A stretch of DNA of 64,000 nt, taken from Oasisia sp. SBJ-2009. Taxonomy: Eukaryota; Annelida; Polychaeta; Sabellida; Siboglinidae. Both the position numbers and the translations under genes were made by a program. The notes beneath the pieces were generated by a model. That model was given only the letters and a program-made list of their open reading frames with translations. It was not told the origin of the DNA and made no database searches. Position 1 is the first letter of the stretch, and every line of letters starts with the position of its first letter. Positions 22,392-35,756 of the stretch are shown piece after piece. The stretch spans positions 41,002,770 through 41,066,769 of the forward strand of contig OZ024856.1 of assembly GCA_964017155.1 (NCBI GenBank), in the 5' to 3' direction.

Positions 22392-24598
22392 CCTGACTGC
22401 GACGATGATTCGGATCGTGCGAACCACGATACGGTTGGCGTGTGTTCCCATTGGCCAGTAGCTCGTGTGTCGAACAGATGTGAATGCACGCGTCAGATCG
22501 CATGTAAATACGGTGTGTAAACCTACCGGGATGCGCTGTACGTCGTACGTCGTAGTTGACGTGACTGCAGCGGTATACGATGTCTCTACTCCACGTGTAA
22601 ATGTTGTGAGTTTGTCTTGGACAGAAATCGTCGCTAAATCATCATCAAGCTATAGTTTTTTAATTGTTTTGGATTATGTGTATAGATTTACCCATGACGT
22701 GAAGAAATCGTTTATTGTAAACTGTTCCATTCAACAACAGTTGTCTGGTAATTAGCTTCATCATTCAGTATCTTGACAACTACAGTGCTGCCATGTCGTG
22801 TAGCAGCTGCGGCACCAGTAATACCAGTGGCGCCATCTTATGTATTTTAGAGACGTCACCATCGATGTAAACTTGTAAGGGAAATAGTTTTTTTCACCAG
22901 TTGTTGGGATAAATTGTGCATTTTTTTGCAGGGCATGTGCAAACCAGTGAGTTAAGGATAAAAATGTAAGAAATATCAATTTTTCAGCAAGCATTCTGCT
23001 CTCAGCCTGAATACCTTTAGTGGTGAAACTGATGTGAACTCAACTCGTCATGAAAACATAACTAGTCTTATGATTTGACATCACTGAGAAATTAGAATGT
23101 ATATACAAAATTATATCGTCTGTTCGTCTGAAACCTGTACACTTCAGCAAGGCTACAAAGAGTTTATAGTGCAGTGCATTGTTACAAGATTGAGCTGGCA
23201 TGCTTTGTCAAATAAGCAAAATGTAATCACATATGTAAATAGTATCTCAACGTTTCTTAGATTGACGGAAAGCAAGCATGTCTTTGTCACTATTGATATC
23301 AAAGGTTAGTTATCTACAAGTAAACATGGCCTCTGAGTTGGTTCTGAGTTACACTTCCGGTTGTTTACCGCAAAGGATGAAAAATGGGTTACTCCATTAT
23401 CTGATATCATAAAGTGAGCCCGCATCATCTATTTGACATTGTACAAATCATCTCTGTTTATAAAGCATAATTGGACATCTTTTTATACGAATGAGATGCT
23501 TCGTGTCGGGTAATTCTTGTGACATCATCAGTTTGGAGTGCCCTATATAAGCAATGTAATTTATTGTCCTGTTACATGAACTGAGGCAGTTAGTCGCTGC
23601 TGGCTTGGAGGAGTGTGCCTCCCCTGTCTCATGTAAATGTTTCATGTATTGACCAGACAAACCCTAGTCCTACCTGTCAACCTGCTGCAGATACTCATCT
23701 GCTCAGTTGGTTCCTGAACACAACTCCACTAATTTCCATAGCTGTCTAAAGTTGAGTGTTGTGTAATTCTATTAATTGAACAACGCAATAATTTATTTAA
23801 ACTGCAACGTAGAGAGACAATAATGATATGAGAGGTGACATAACGGGGCTTCATCAGTATTGAGATAATGGCAGTGACCACTGACCAAACATGTATATCA
23901 GACTTGTTGGCCCAGTTCTAGAGGATCTGTGGAGACTATGGATTGTGTAGTGACGTAATGAATGCCTCTTGACAGAAATAGAATATGAAATCCTTGAAAG
24001 GTTATACCAGTTAGCCTGTATAATATGAAATATGTCAAAATACCGAGTAAAAATCACACCAGAGACAGAGGAATAAAAGAAATGGAATAAGAAGCATACA
24101 AATCTTGATGTATAAATTTACCTATAAATAAGTGTCTCACAATTTCCCACAATATTTCTACGTTAACGTGTACCAGAATTTTGATATTTGTCTTATTTTA
24201 GTGTTTAAGTCAATGAAATTGTTTAAATCGACATGAATATCTGTAAGTATATTTTGGTACTTTTCTATATGTCTTTTGTGTTTCCTATGCAAATTTGGAT
24301 GCTACCAAAAGCCGCCTTAAGTTGTTAAAATGCATTTGAACATGTCTTACGTAGGTTTTCCTTCTTTTCCACAAAACATTGTCACCACAGCAATAACATT
24401 TTAATGTAAAATATGAAAAATGCCCATTAACTTTCTGGTTAGTACAGTGTACCACCCACACGTCTGCATTCTGTAACTCACCCATGGATTCTTTGTGTTA
24501 CTGTCAATGTTTGACCATAAAAATAAGTTATCAGTCATTGTGGGATGACTGGAAGTTGAAAGGTTTTCTGTGATAATTAATCCCAGAATCTGTCTCGG

Positions 24599-24705
24599 AC
24601 GTGTATCATATAGTGAGTGTACCGTACGTCAAATGTATCATACAGTGAATGTACCATACATCGAGTGTATTATACAGCTGTACACTGAATGTATCATAGA
24701 ATGTG
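24599..24705. repeat. Degenerate TGTATCATACAGTGA repeat
   Basis: About five diverged copies of a roughly 20-bp unit around GTGTATCATACAGTGAATG. Confidence 0.7.
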
Positions 24706-24884
24706 AATCTGGTCAGGTTCACGTTTAATTAGGGTTGCTTATGGCATGTTAAAGTTCTGTTATTTTAACGACTGTTTGTGATGCCATTGCAACTGAATAA
24801 ATTGATTGAATTAATGTTTACCATGAAACTGTGTTTGGCTTGGTGTTTTGGATTGTTATCGACAATGTTTTTGATGTCTGACTG

Positions 24885-25140
24885 TCTGTCTGTCTCTATG
24901 TCTCTGTCTGTCTGTCTGTCCGTCCGTCCGTCCGTCCGTCCGTCCGTCCGTCCGTCTGTCACACTCTCCCTCTTATTCTACTTTCCCATCTTCCCTCTCT
25001 CTCTGTCTGTCTGTCTCCCACCCCCTCCCCGTCTCCCTCATGCCCTCTCTGTGTCTCCATCTCTTTCCCTCCCCTCCCCTCCCCTCCCCCTCTCTCTATA
25101 CATGTCTCAACTTCTGTCTATATGTCATTCTGTCTGTCCA
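24885..25140. repeat. CTGT/CCGT tetranucleotides and polypyrimidine tract
   Basis: (CTGT)n then (CCGT)n to 24,958, followed by a CT-rich tract with CCCCT units. Confidence 0.95.
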
Positions 25141-25184
25141 CCTTTCAAGAACATGGTTTCACATGACCAGTCTTCATCTCACAC

Positions 25185-25562
25185 ACATCACATCACATCC
25201 ATCACACATACATCACACCATATACATCACATCACACCGTATACATCACATCACATCACACCGTATACATCACATCACACCGTATACATCACATCACATC
25301 ACACCGTATACATCACATCACACCGTATACATCACATCACATCACACCGTATACATCACATCACATCACACCATATACATCACATCACACCGTATACATC
25401 ACATCACATCACACCGTATACATCACATCACATCACACCGTATACATCACATCACACCGTATACATCACATCACATTACACCGTATACATCACATCACAT
25501 CACACCGTATACATCACATCACATCACACCGTATACATCACATCACATCACATCACATACAT
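25185..25562. repeat. CATCACATCACACCGTATA minisatellite
   Basis: Alternating 19- and 24-bp units that differ by one extra CATCA, with CCGTATACAT as the fixed core; about 16 copies. Confidence 0.95.
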
Positions 25563-26417
25563 CACACCAGTCACAGTTGATCCATTAGTAACATGAGGTA
25601 ACACTTCCAGCTGTAACATGTTGATCATTGCTAATCAGAGTCATTAGTTTGTACCGCCCATGGACAAGTGGCTGGACCACAACATCACACAATGCACTGG
25701 TCGTTGTTAACATGTTGTCACGCAGTGTGCTGTCTGCGTACCTGGCGGGTGACTTGACTGCTGGAGACCATCAAGTGATCAGCTGTGATGACTTCTGCAG
25801 TTACCTGTCTTTACACCTGTCTTATTTACACCTACATCTTAAGGTGTTGGTTGGTCTTTGATGAGCACGTAAGACACCTACATTGTTGCTCCTGCCCCCT
25901 GCTGTCTTTTGTGTCCAGCAGGAAACCACCAGTGTGTTTGATGGACGCTGAGTCGGACACCTTCGGGTCTGACACCCTCTTTCATTCTCAGGTGCTTGTC
26001 ATGAAATTATCACATTCCAGGCTTCGCCAATTTTAATAAAAATCTCAAGTGTTCTTATTACCAATTCTGATAAAATTACCATTTTCTTTTTGATGTGCCA
26101 ATGGAAATCCCAATTTAGATATAGATATCACAAGTTTTTATTTTATCTGCATAAACATAACTTATATTGTTTTATAGAAGATTATGTAAACATTATTAAA
26201 TGCAGTCATACTCTGGATAGCAGTGTTTAAATCAAGTTTAATATTATTAGATTGGTTAATACAAATCCTACATTTTGATAGCCCAACTGGTTTAGTTTTT
26301 ATTATATAAAATGTGCCAACTTGACACCTCAAATAGTTGTAAGCTATGGTCTCGAATCAGGCTTATCAGACGGCATTATAAGGCAAGTGAATTGACACAT
26401 TTGCATCTGACCACTAA

Positions 26418-26535
26418 TATCACATTGATGATATCACAGTGATGATATCACATTGATGATATCACAGTGATTATATCACAGTGATTATATCACAGTGATG
26501 ATATCACATTGATGATATCAGTGATGATTTCACTT
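26418..26535. repeat. GATGATATCACATT/AGT repeat
   Basis: About eight copies of a 14-bp unit GATGATATCACAKT, somewhat degenerate. Confidence 0.9.
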
Positions 26536-26812
26536 GTGATGATTTGAGCGTGGATCATTCATTCCAAGGTCTGTGTGACTTCAACAAGCACCTCTGATAT
26601 TTCATTCATTACGTGTGTATGTTGTATTTTGTTTATTTTATACAATTATATATTATAGATTAGTTTTACATTTTATCATGATTAAGGCTTACAGTCTGTT
26701 TTAATAATGAATGTATCTGTATTGTTTTAGGTTTTTTTACTCCTATATTTTTTTATGAACGCTGCAAACAAATTTCTCTTTGGGGACAATAAAGTGTTAT
26801 TGTATTGTGTTG

Positions 26813-28605
26813 TACCATGCACATACTTAACATGAACCTGGCACACACTTAACATGAACCTGGCACATACTTAACATGAACCTGGCACATACTTAACACG
26901 AACCTTGCACATACTTAACACGAACCTGGCACATACTTAACATGAACCTGGCACATACTTAACACGAACCTGGCACATACTTAACATGCACCTGGCACAT
27001 ACTTAACATGCACCTGGCACATACTTAACATGACCCTGGCACATACTTAACATGATCCAAACGCATACTTAACATGCACCTGGGACATACTTAACATGCA
27101 CCTGGCACATACTTAACATGCACCTGGCACATACTTAACATGAACATGGCACATACTTAACATGCACCTGGCACATACTTAACATGAACCTGGCACATAC
27201 TTAACATGATCCAAACACATACTTAACATGCACCTGGGACATACTTAACATGCACATGGCACATACTTAACATGCACCTGGCACATACTTAACATGAACC
27301 TGGCACATACTTAACATGATCCAAACACATACTTAACATGCACCTGGGACATACTTAACATGCACCTGGGACATACTTAACATGATCCAAACACATACTT
27401 AACATGCACCTGGCACATACTTAACATGATCCAAACACATACTTACCATGCACCTGGCACATACTTAACATGATCCAAACACATACTTAACATGCACCTG
27501 GGACATACTTAACATGCACCTGGGACATAATTAACATGCACCTGGGACATACTTAACATGCACCTGGGACATACTTAACATGCACCTGGCACATACTTAA
27601 CATGCACCTGGCACATACTTAACATGAACCTGGCACACACTTAACATGAACCTGGCACATACTTAACATGAACCTGGCACATACTTAACACGAACCTTGC
27701 ACATACTTAACACGAACCTGGCACATACTTAACATGAACCTGGAACATACTTAACATGAACCTGGCACATACATAACATGAACCTGGCACATACTTAACA
27801 TGCACCTGGCACATACTTAACATGAACCTGGCACATACTTAACATGATCCAAACACATACTTAACATGCACCTGGGACATACTTAACATGCACCTGGCAC
27901 ATACTTAACATGCACCTGGCACATACTTAACATGAACCTGGCACATACTTAACATGCACCTGGCACATACTTAACATGAACCTGGCACATACTTAACATG
28001 ATCCAAACACATACTTAACATGCACCTGGCACATACTTAACATGCACCTGGCACATACTTAACATGAACCTGACACATACTTAACATGATCCAAACACAT
28101 ACTTAACATGCACCTGGCACATACTTAACATGATCCAAACACATACTTACCATGCACCTGGCACATACTTAACATGATCCAAACACATACTTAACATGCA
28201 CCTGGGACATACTTAACATGCACCTGGCACATAATTAACATGCACCTGGGACATACTTAACATGCACCTGGGACATACTTAACATGCACCTGGCACACAC
28301 TTAACATGCACCTGGCACATAATTAACATGCACCTGGGACATACTTAACACAAACCTGGCACATACTTAACATGAACCTGGCACATACTTAACATGATCC
28401 AAACACATACTTAACATGCACCTGGCACATACTTAACATGAACCTGGCACATACTTAACATGAACCTGGCACATACTTAACATGCACCTGGCACATACTT
28501 AACATGCACCTGGCACATACTTAACATGAACCTGGCACATACTTAACATGAACCTGGCACACACTTAACATGAACCTGGCACATACTTAACACACATGCA
28601 CCATA
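26813..28605. repeat. 1.8-kb minisatellite of 22-bp units with higher-order repeat
   Basis: About 80 units of CACATACTTAACATG plus a variable heptamer (MACCTGG; a CCTGGGA variant; ATCCAAA). A distinctive run (CACACACTT at 26,842 with CGAACCTTGC at about 26,900) recurs exactly 792 bp later (36 units), so a block was duplicated as a whole. Confidence 0.95.
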
Positions 28606-29964
28606 CACAAGACACAGGTACTTGTGGCACCGTGGTGCACTAATGACACATTTAGCAACTAATAGATACTGGGTTAACATGTCACGCGTGATCAGACAGC
28701 GAATATTGCCTGGTTGACACATTGACACTTTGTCACGAAGCGTACACCTGGTAATCACTACCTGCACAAGAGATGGAATTGCAAGGTAGTGCCTTAGTGA
28801 GAACACGACCCATTTCATGAGACGCACTTGGCTGACCTCCAGGTACACACCACACTACACACTACACTACACACCACCCCTACACCCTGTGTCACACTGT
28901 CCTGTCTTCTGGTTGGTGGAACCTACGGTCACTCCCAATTCTCGATCAGGAAATCTGGCCAGAGCGAGATGTCTTGATTAAGTATGAAGATACATAAATA
29001 TTTCATCTAATTGGCAAGCCACGTGCAGGAATTCTCCATCATTCATGTGCATTTTCTACACAAAATATTGGCGTGTGATAGAATATTTATATTAAAAACG
29101 AGTAGATTAAGTTATTTATTTCTAATTGCACTTGTGGTGTATTTGGAGGGAAAATGTTTGGTTCGTAGATGATTCTGTAAATTTAAGAAAACAACAATAA
29201 GGTTGGCACCTCTGCCTTTGATAGAAAAAGACAGACTTCTTGCAATGCACCTGAATGTATAAACACCAGATAGTCTTCCTCGAAGACAGTTGATATATGT
29301 TGTAATATCACTAATATATCACTATCATTTCACTTCTCAATAGGCTTTTACTCATGATTTATTTTTGTTCCCACATAATCATCAGTTACAACATTGACAA
29401 ACTCTATTTACAATAAACATATTTCCTGTCATTCAGTTTCTAAACCATGATTTTTTCTTAATACGCTTTTTATTATCAGACCCTGTTAAAATGTTTGAGG
29501 CTGTTTTCCTGAACCACAGCCTTAGCAGCGCTGACAAATAAACAGTAATAAATGAGATGTGAATCAGACATTTAGCCGGGCAAACACAAAACCGTCACAA
29601 GCTAATTGGTTGAGGTCATTGGTGCCCCATAAATATCTACAGACAAGACAGGATTCATAGCAATAACATGAAAATATATCTAGTTTCTGTGACACATCAA
29701 AGGCAAGATGTCAACACAGAGAAAGTGCACACAAGCTAATGTCTGCTGAATGATAGTGACACAAGATTGACTACACAAATTAGTGGGTGGTGAAACCTAG
29801 TGTCAGATCTGTGGTGTTTGGTTTGACTGGGAACATCTGAGATCATACGAAAGTAAACAGGGATTTTACAATGCAACACACAGGTAACATGAAATCCTGT
29901 GCATGCACACACACACATGCATACACAATAAGTATGTGTTTGTATAACAGCAAAACACTTAACA

Positions 29965-30032
29965 CATGCTCACACACACCATTACACACACACCATTACA
30001 CACACACCATTACACACACACCATTACACACA

Positions 30033-30096
<64 letters not shown>

Positions 30097-30098
30097 CA
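29965..30098. repeat. ACACACCATTAC and CACG arrays
   Basis: Five copies of a 12-bp unit ACACACCATTAC run directly into (CGCA)n. Confidence 0.95.
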
Positions 30099-31395
30099 AT
30101 ATTAAACAACATATGCTCACACATGTTTAAAAACACACACACAATCACACATACAAAATCCAAACACCCACACATACCTACCTATATTCACAAATCCACA
30201 CACATACATGTTCATAAACACACATATGTGTTCCAAAACATAGCTTTGTCCTAATAAGTAGATCACAGATATTGATCTAAGGATCACTAATGACTGATGC
30301 AATGGAATCAACATTTCATCCAGGCAATGAGGCAAATAACCTGGTGTATTGATCCCAATAAGATTGTCTATTATTACTTGCACGATACGTATTCATTTGA
30401 CATTATTGATCCGAACAGCCACACAATGACCATCTGATTGTGTTAACAAATCACATACCTGGCTATTGATGTATATATTCCATACAACAGCCAGTACACA
30501 CCATACTTCATTATCGTCCCGTATAACCACTTCACTGTAGCTGCAATTACGTGACAACAGACAAATACCTCCAGACTGAAAGAAACGTTAGTCTCCTGCC
30601 AGCAATCAATCACAATATACCTGCCGTAAGATCTAGACAGTGTATTCTCCCATAAGCGTGTACTGTGTAACCTCTGAATTAAGGACACCCTAGAGACTGT
30701 GCCAAAGTGACCTGAATTCCAAGGTGACTGTATTAGTGGAACTGATTTGAGGTTCAGTAACATGTCATCAGTAACCAACAACGCAGCCATTTTGTTATCA
30801 TCCACATCATAATCAGTTGTCATGCAATGTTGAGTTGTCACCTCAAAAAAACTCTAAAATACACAAATCCGGATAAATGTATTCATTTATTATCTTCCAC
30901 TTACATCACCACGACCAAAACAGTTTATAAATATTATACATATATATGTAACAACGACATAGTATTGATATTAGTAAGGCTTTGTAATTTAGTAATCCAA
31001 AACACAGACTCATTCGAACATCATGTGATATATGCATCAAGTACATGTGAAAATGTTTATAAAATATAGGTCATAATTTAAACAAATGCCATCATTTTAT
31101 CACACACAAGTATCATCTTTGCACACAAAACAGCAATATAGTACAAACTGTTTCTCACTAATGAAATTATTGTAAATACAAATTTACAACCCTGGCATAT
31201 TCATGTTCACAAAATGTCAATTAATCTGTTTTGGCATGAATTATCTTCTACAATATATCCACTACCTGGGGGTAATTAAAACTGATCAAAATATGTTATG
31301 TTAGTAATTATCTTTTCAAACATTATTTTGTGAATCTAATTTCTATGTACTGATCACTTTGGTAATTGTGTCTTTTGCAAATGACACACTGACAA

Positions 31396-31396
31396 T

Positions 31397-31438
<42 letters not shown>

Positions 31439-31852
31439 TGTGTGTGTGTGAGTGTGTGTGTGTGTGTGTGTCTGTGTGTGTGTGAGTGTGTGTGTGTGTG
31501 TGGGTGTGTGTGTGTCTGTGTGTGTGTATGCGTGTGTGACTGTGTGTATGTGTTAAGTGTGTGTCTGTGTGTGAGTGTGTGTCGGAGTGAGTGTGTGTGT
31601 GTGTGTCTGTGTGTGTGTCTGTGTGTGTGTGTCTGTGTGTGTGTGTCTGTGTGTGTGGGTTGGTGTGTGTGTGTCTGTGTGTGTATGCGTGTGTATATGT
31701 GTTAAGTGTGTGTCTGTGTGTGAGTGTGTGTGTGTGTGTGTGTGTCTGTGTGTGTATGCGTGTGTATATGTGTTAAGTGTGTGTCTGTGTGTATGTGTCT
31801 GTGTGTGTGTGTATGCGTGTGTGTATGCGTGTGTGTATGTGTTAAGTGTGTG
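31396..31852. repeat. TG microsatellite with embedded longer units
   Basis: (TG)n with TC interruptions. A unit around TATGCGTGTGTATATGTGTT then AAGTGTGTGTCTGTG recurs several times. Confidence 0.97.
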
Positions 31853-34149
31853 TCCAGATAATAAACTAATTGGTACACCAACAATTATATTAATAATCCC
31901 AGAAGCTGACCCATATCCAGAGCTAACTCTTCTGTCAGATAACACATATAATATTGATAAGGTTAATCCATCCAACAAATAACACAGTGATCGGTAAACA
32001 ATTAAGCCATACCAAAGCCACAGCTGTACTGAGGTCACTCACCTACATATGAGAATTACTCGGACCATCTCATATGTTGATGTCCACTATCAAGAGAAGC
32101 TACTTTCGTTTTGTGGGTCAGTGACAGTGTCATCTGGCATCAGACACCAATACTTTACCCTTCACACAGATACCATTAATATATTGATATCATCAAACTT
32201 TTTAACGGGGTGGGGATATGAGATCCGAAAAAGGTAATTTTATCTGCAATCGAACATCTGAGATTGTCCCTTGTAACCTTGGTAACATGTAAACAATGCT
32301 ACTAAATAACATGAACATTCTCAATTCAAACACTGTAATCGTTACGAGACTAATCAGACTTAGCCTGTTTTAAGACCCATTCAAAAGCTCAATTGTGAGC
32401 CAAATTTATTTCCATTTTCAAAATAGTTACATTTTATGACAGAGATTACACTTATAAATGCTTCTTCCACCTACAAAAGGTACTCGTTTATATTGCTATT
32501 TTTACTGAGCAATTTCCCACTTTTACATCAACAGATGTTGATGTCTATAAAACTAATAAAAATATCCATACACATTTAAATTTCATGAGCTATTATGTAC
32601 TCAGCCATTCTGGCGACATTCCCGGGTGAACATCAACGGCGGATATGATCCTGGGATCTGAGGCAGCAACAGATCGCTCCACAGAAGGGATCAATCATGC
32701 ACGCCACCAACAAAGGGTCAATACCATCACCAGCCAAACCCCCAGGCCATAATTCCCACTTACGTAAACGGCTGCCTTGGTGCTGTGGGAATCCCTCGGC
32801 CCAATGGTAATCCCAAGTCTTATCCTCCACACCCCGGATCTATTACCGTAATCAATATGAGTCACTAGTAGACACTCTCCATTGTTGTTATTGCAATTGC
32901 GTATGAAACATTGCCACATTCGATGTTGCTTCTGCGTGTGTTTGAGGCACACAGATAATTTTTCAGGGCTATAAATTATTGAGTCCTTATCCTCACCTAA
33001 GAATTACAACATTTTGTACCTGAAAATATTCCTGGATACATGTTGTATCGAAATGCCTGAAAAATGCTTATTCCACATGTATTGCGGTGTCCATTTCACT
33101 AAACCTATTGGCCACATAATTTATAGCCTTGCAAGGCAACATTTAACACAAAATGCTGCCATATTCATACACAATATGCAGTAACAAATACAACGATTTA
33201 TTTTATACAGAATAATCTTTTAATCACACTGACGTTTCTACCTGTTTCAAAAGTGATCACATTTTAAGCTAAATTGTTCGACATCGTTACCAGAGGCTAC
33301 ATCACATTTGAGTCATCCACCAAGACAAAATTGATAACACTTAATCATCATTTCAATTCATGAGCAAACCCGTTACAGCCTCATGCATAGTTCATTTGTG
33401 TCTGTAGTTGTACACAAACATGCTTGATTTGTTGCCATATACAATGCAACCAGCAATGATTTTCACAAGTAAAAAATGCATTTATGACATGTCATAAACT
33501 TGATACAGAATTATCAATTATGAAAATAAATAAAATGCTTGCAAAGATTCTTAGTTGCTTTAGATTGCTAGAGGCAAGACATAATTATATTACTTCTGCA
33601 CAAATGCTCAAGGTTTATGTCACAAGACTGAGAGACTGAGGCAAACATCCAAGACAATGCAGAATGTTACCTAACACATTTCGGCAATGAAATAACTCAC
33701 ATTCAACAGTTTTATCTCATCAAATAGTTGTTTACATTATATCAAAATCTGTATAAAATATACCTTAGCACCTATGTACATCTGTGAATGCAACTACCGC
33801 TATGGATTACAAAACTCAAAAGTTTCCACATAACAACTTTCAATATTCAGTGACATCTCACGTCTTTCACAATTTCATTAAATAATCTTCTTCTCAGTGC
33901 TTCAACAAAGCCCAGAAACAAAACAAAAATATTATTTATTCTACATTTTATGACCTGACTTTAGAAAAATTCACTTTCAATTAGTTACAAGAAACAAAAT
34001 ACATTTCAACATCTGGAACAATATATAACGTAATATTTCTAAAGTTCACAACATTTCTTGAACAACAAAGTAAAGGCCAGCATCACTTGAAACAGATGAC
34101 AAACAATAGGATAATTTCTGATCACGTTACTTCCTATTACCACTACCTT

Positions 34150-34839
34150 TGACTGCACTACTTTCTGTTGACATCACTTCCTGTCTGCACTACTTTCTGT
34201 TGACATCACTTCCTGTCTGCACTACTTCTTGTTGACATCACTTCCTGTGTGCACTACTTCCTGTTGACATCACTTCCTGTCTGCACTACTTCTTGTTGAC
34301 ATCACTTCCTGTGTGCACTACTTCTTGTTGACATCACTTCCTGTCTGCACTACTTCTTGTTGACATCACTTCCTGTGTGCACTACTTCTTGTTGACATCA
34401 CTTCCTGTCTGCACTACTTCTTGTTGACATCACTTCCTGTGTGCACTACTTCCTGTTGACATCACTTCCTGTCTGCACTACTTCTTGTTGACATCACTTC
34501 CTGTGTGCACTACTTCTTGTTGACATCACTTCCTGTGTGCACTACTTCTTGTTGACATCACTTCCTGTGTGCACTACTTCTTGTTGACATCACTTCCTGT
34601 GTGCACTACTTCTTGTTGACATCACTTCCTGTGTGCACTACTTCTTGTTGACATCACTTCCTGTGTGCACTACTTCTTGTTGACATCGCTTCCTGTCTGC
34701 ACTACTTCTTGTTGACATCACTTCCTGTGTGCACTACTTCTTGTTGACATCACTTCCTGTGTGCACTACTTCTTGTTGACATCACTTCCTGTCTGCACTA
34801 CTTCTTGTTGACATCACTTCCTGTGTGCACTACTTCTTG
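34150..34839. repeat. 32-bp minisatellite containing the stomatin stop codon
   Basis: About 21 copies of a 32-bp unit, CACTACTTCTTGTTGACATC then ACTTCCTGTGTG (TGTG/TCTG variants). The rightmost unit overlaps the end of the stomatin coding sequence: on the - strand AAGAAGTAGTGCACA holds Lys-Lys-stop. Every other unit carries a silent copy of that AAGAAGTAG in the 3' UTR. Confidence 0.95.
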
Positions 34840-35018
34840 GCGAAGGCAGTGAGTAGGTCGATGGGGAGAGGGAAGAGGATGGTGGAGTTCTTCTCGGCTG
34901 AGATCTGAGTCAGCGTCTGCAGGTAGCGGAGCTGAAGGGCAGCGGGCGAGGCACTGAGGACATCAGCAGCCTCCTTGAGGGCGCGGGAAGCGTTCTGCTC
35001 ACCCTCCGCAGCGATCAC
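34830..35018 (-). CDS. STOM: Stomatin exon 8 and stop
   Basis: 189 bp, acceptor TTTCTCCACCAG, phase 0. Encodes [62 protein letters not shown] and TAG (34,830-34,832). NSTI.FPLPID is the family's C-terminal hallmark. Confidence 0.97.
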   Translation of the reverse strand: MIAAEGEQNASRALKEAADVLSASPAALQLRYLQTLTQISAEKNSTILFPLPIDLLTAFAKK

Positions 35019-35672
35019 CTGGTGGAGAAAGATGGCAATACTTTCATGCAAAATGTACAACAAATCTGGAGCTTATTAAAACAATATGTGATTTTGTTAG
35101 GAATTTAACTTTGATCCGTGATTTAACAAGACTGACATCGAGAGCTATGTGATGGCACGTGGACAAGGAAGTCTTATTGAGAGTTAGTATCATACATAAA
35201 ATTATAACTATTTAAAAATTGTAAAATGCCAAGCTGCTAAATAAAATACATGGTGTCTAAAAATAGGAAGGTAAGATACAACTGCATAAAAAGTATTACA
35301 ACAATAACCATGCATTCTTTATAATAACAAATTGATAAAAGTTAATGTATTAATAAAAAATAATAATTATGATTCAGTATTAAAACAATTTTAAAAATAG
35401 CAAATGTTCAACCTAGGTATCATGAGCATGCATGCATACACGCACACATACACGCACACACACATCAGTTATAGGTAATGCATTGGAAAGTGCAGTTTTT
35501 AGATGGGATAACATTCACGACATGAGAGTTAGGCGTCAGTCTGATGCCAGCTCCCCTGCAGCTGTTGGCTTAAAATTAGCCACATGAAGGATGTCTCCGG
35601 GGCTAAAAACTGAAAGGTCCCCTGGTAGGCAACCTAGTGTCTTGGCAGTAAGTTAGTTGGTGGAGTGTGTGG

Positions 35673-35703
<31 letters not shown>

Positions 35704-35717
35704 TGTGTGCGTGTGTG

Positions 35718-35756
<39 letters not shown>

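Larger units (their letters stand above)
22155..26812. other. MAP4K 3' UTR and intergenic DNA
   Basis: No further coding gene recognised between the convergent genes in this part. The first AATAAA on the + strand after the stop is at about 24,072-24,077 and is a weak poly(A) candidate, since it implies a 1.9-kb 3' UTR. The other content is the simple repeats listed separately. Confidence 0.5.
28606..34149. other. Intergenic DNA and stomatin 3' flank
   Basis: No supported gene. Contains the microsatellites at 29,965-30,098 and 31,396-31,852. A TTTATT at 33,935-33,940 is AATAAA on the - strand, the nearest plausible poly(A) signal for the stomatin gene; it would place the whole 32-bp array in its 3' UTR. 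Confidence 0.5.

Noticed and set aside
25919..25991. Exon-like segment (CCAGCAG|...TCTCAG|GTGCTT) reading SRKPPVCLMDAESDTFGSDT
   Set aside because: Splice-like ends and an open frame exist, but there is no partner exon or recognised domain. It could be a true exon of an unseen transcript; RNA evidence would decide.
26813..28605. CRISPR-like array
   Set aside because: Units are contiguous 22-bp tandem repeats without unique spacers, in animal DNA.
32633..32952. Overlapping - frames of 65 and 85 codons
   Set aside because: No splice context, no recognisable motif; treated as chance open frames in intergenic DNA.
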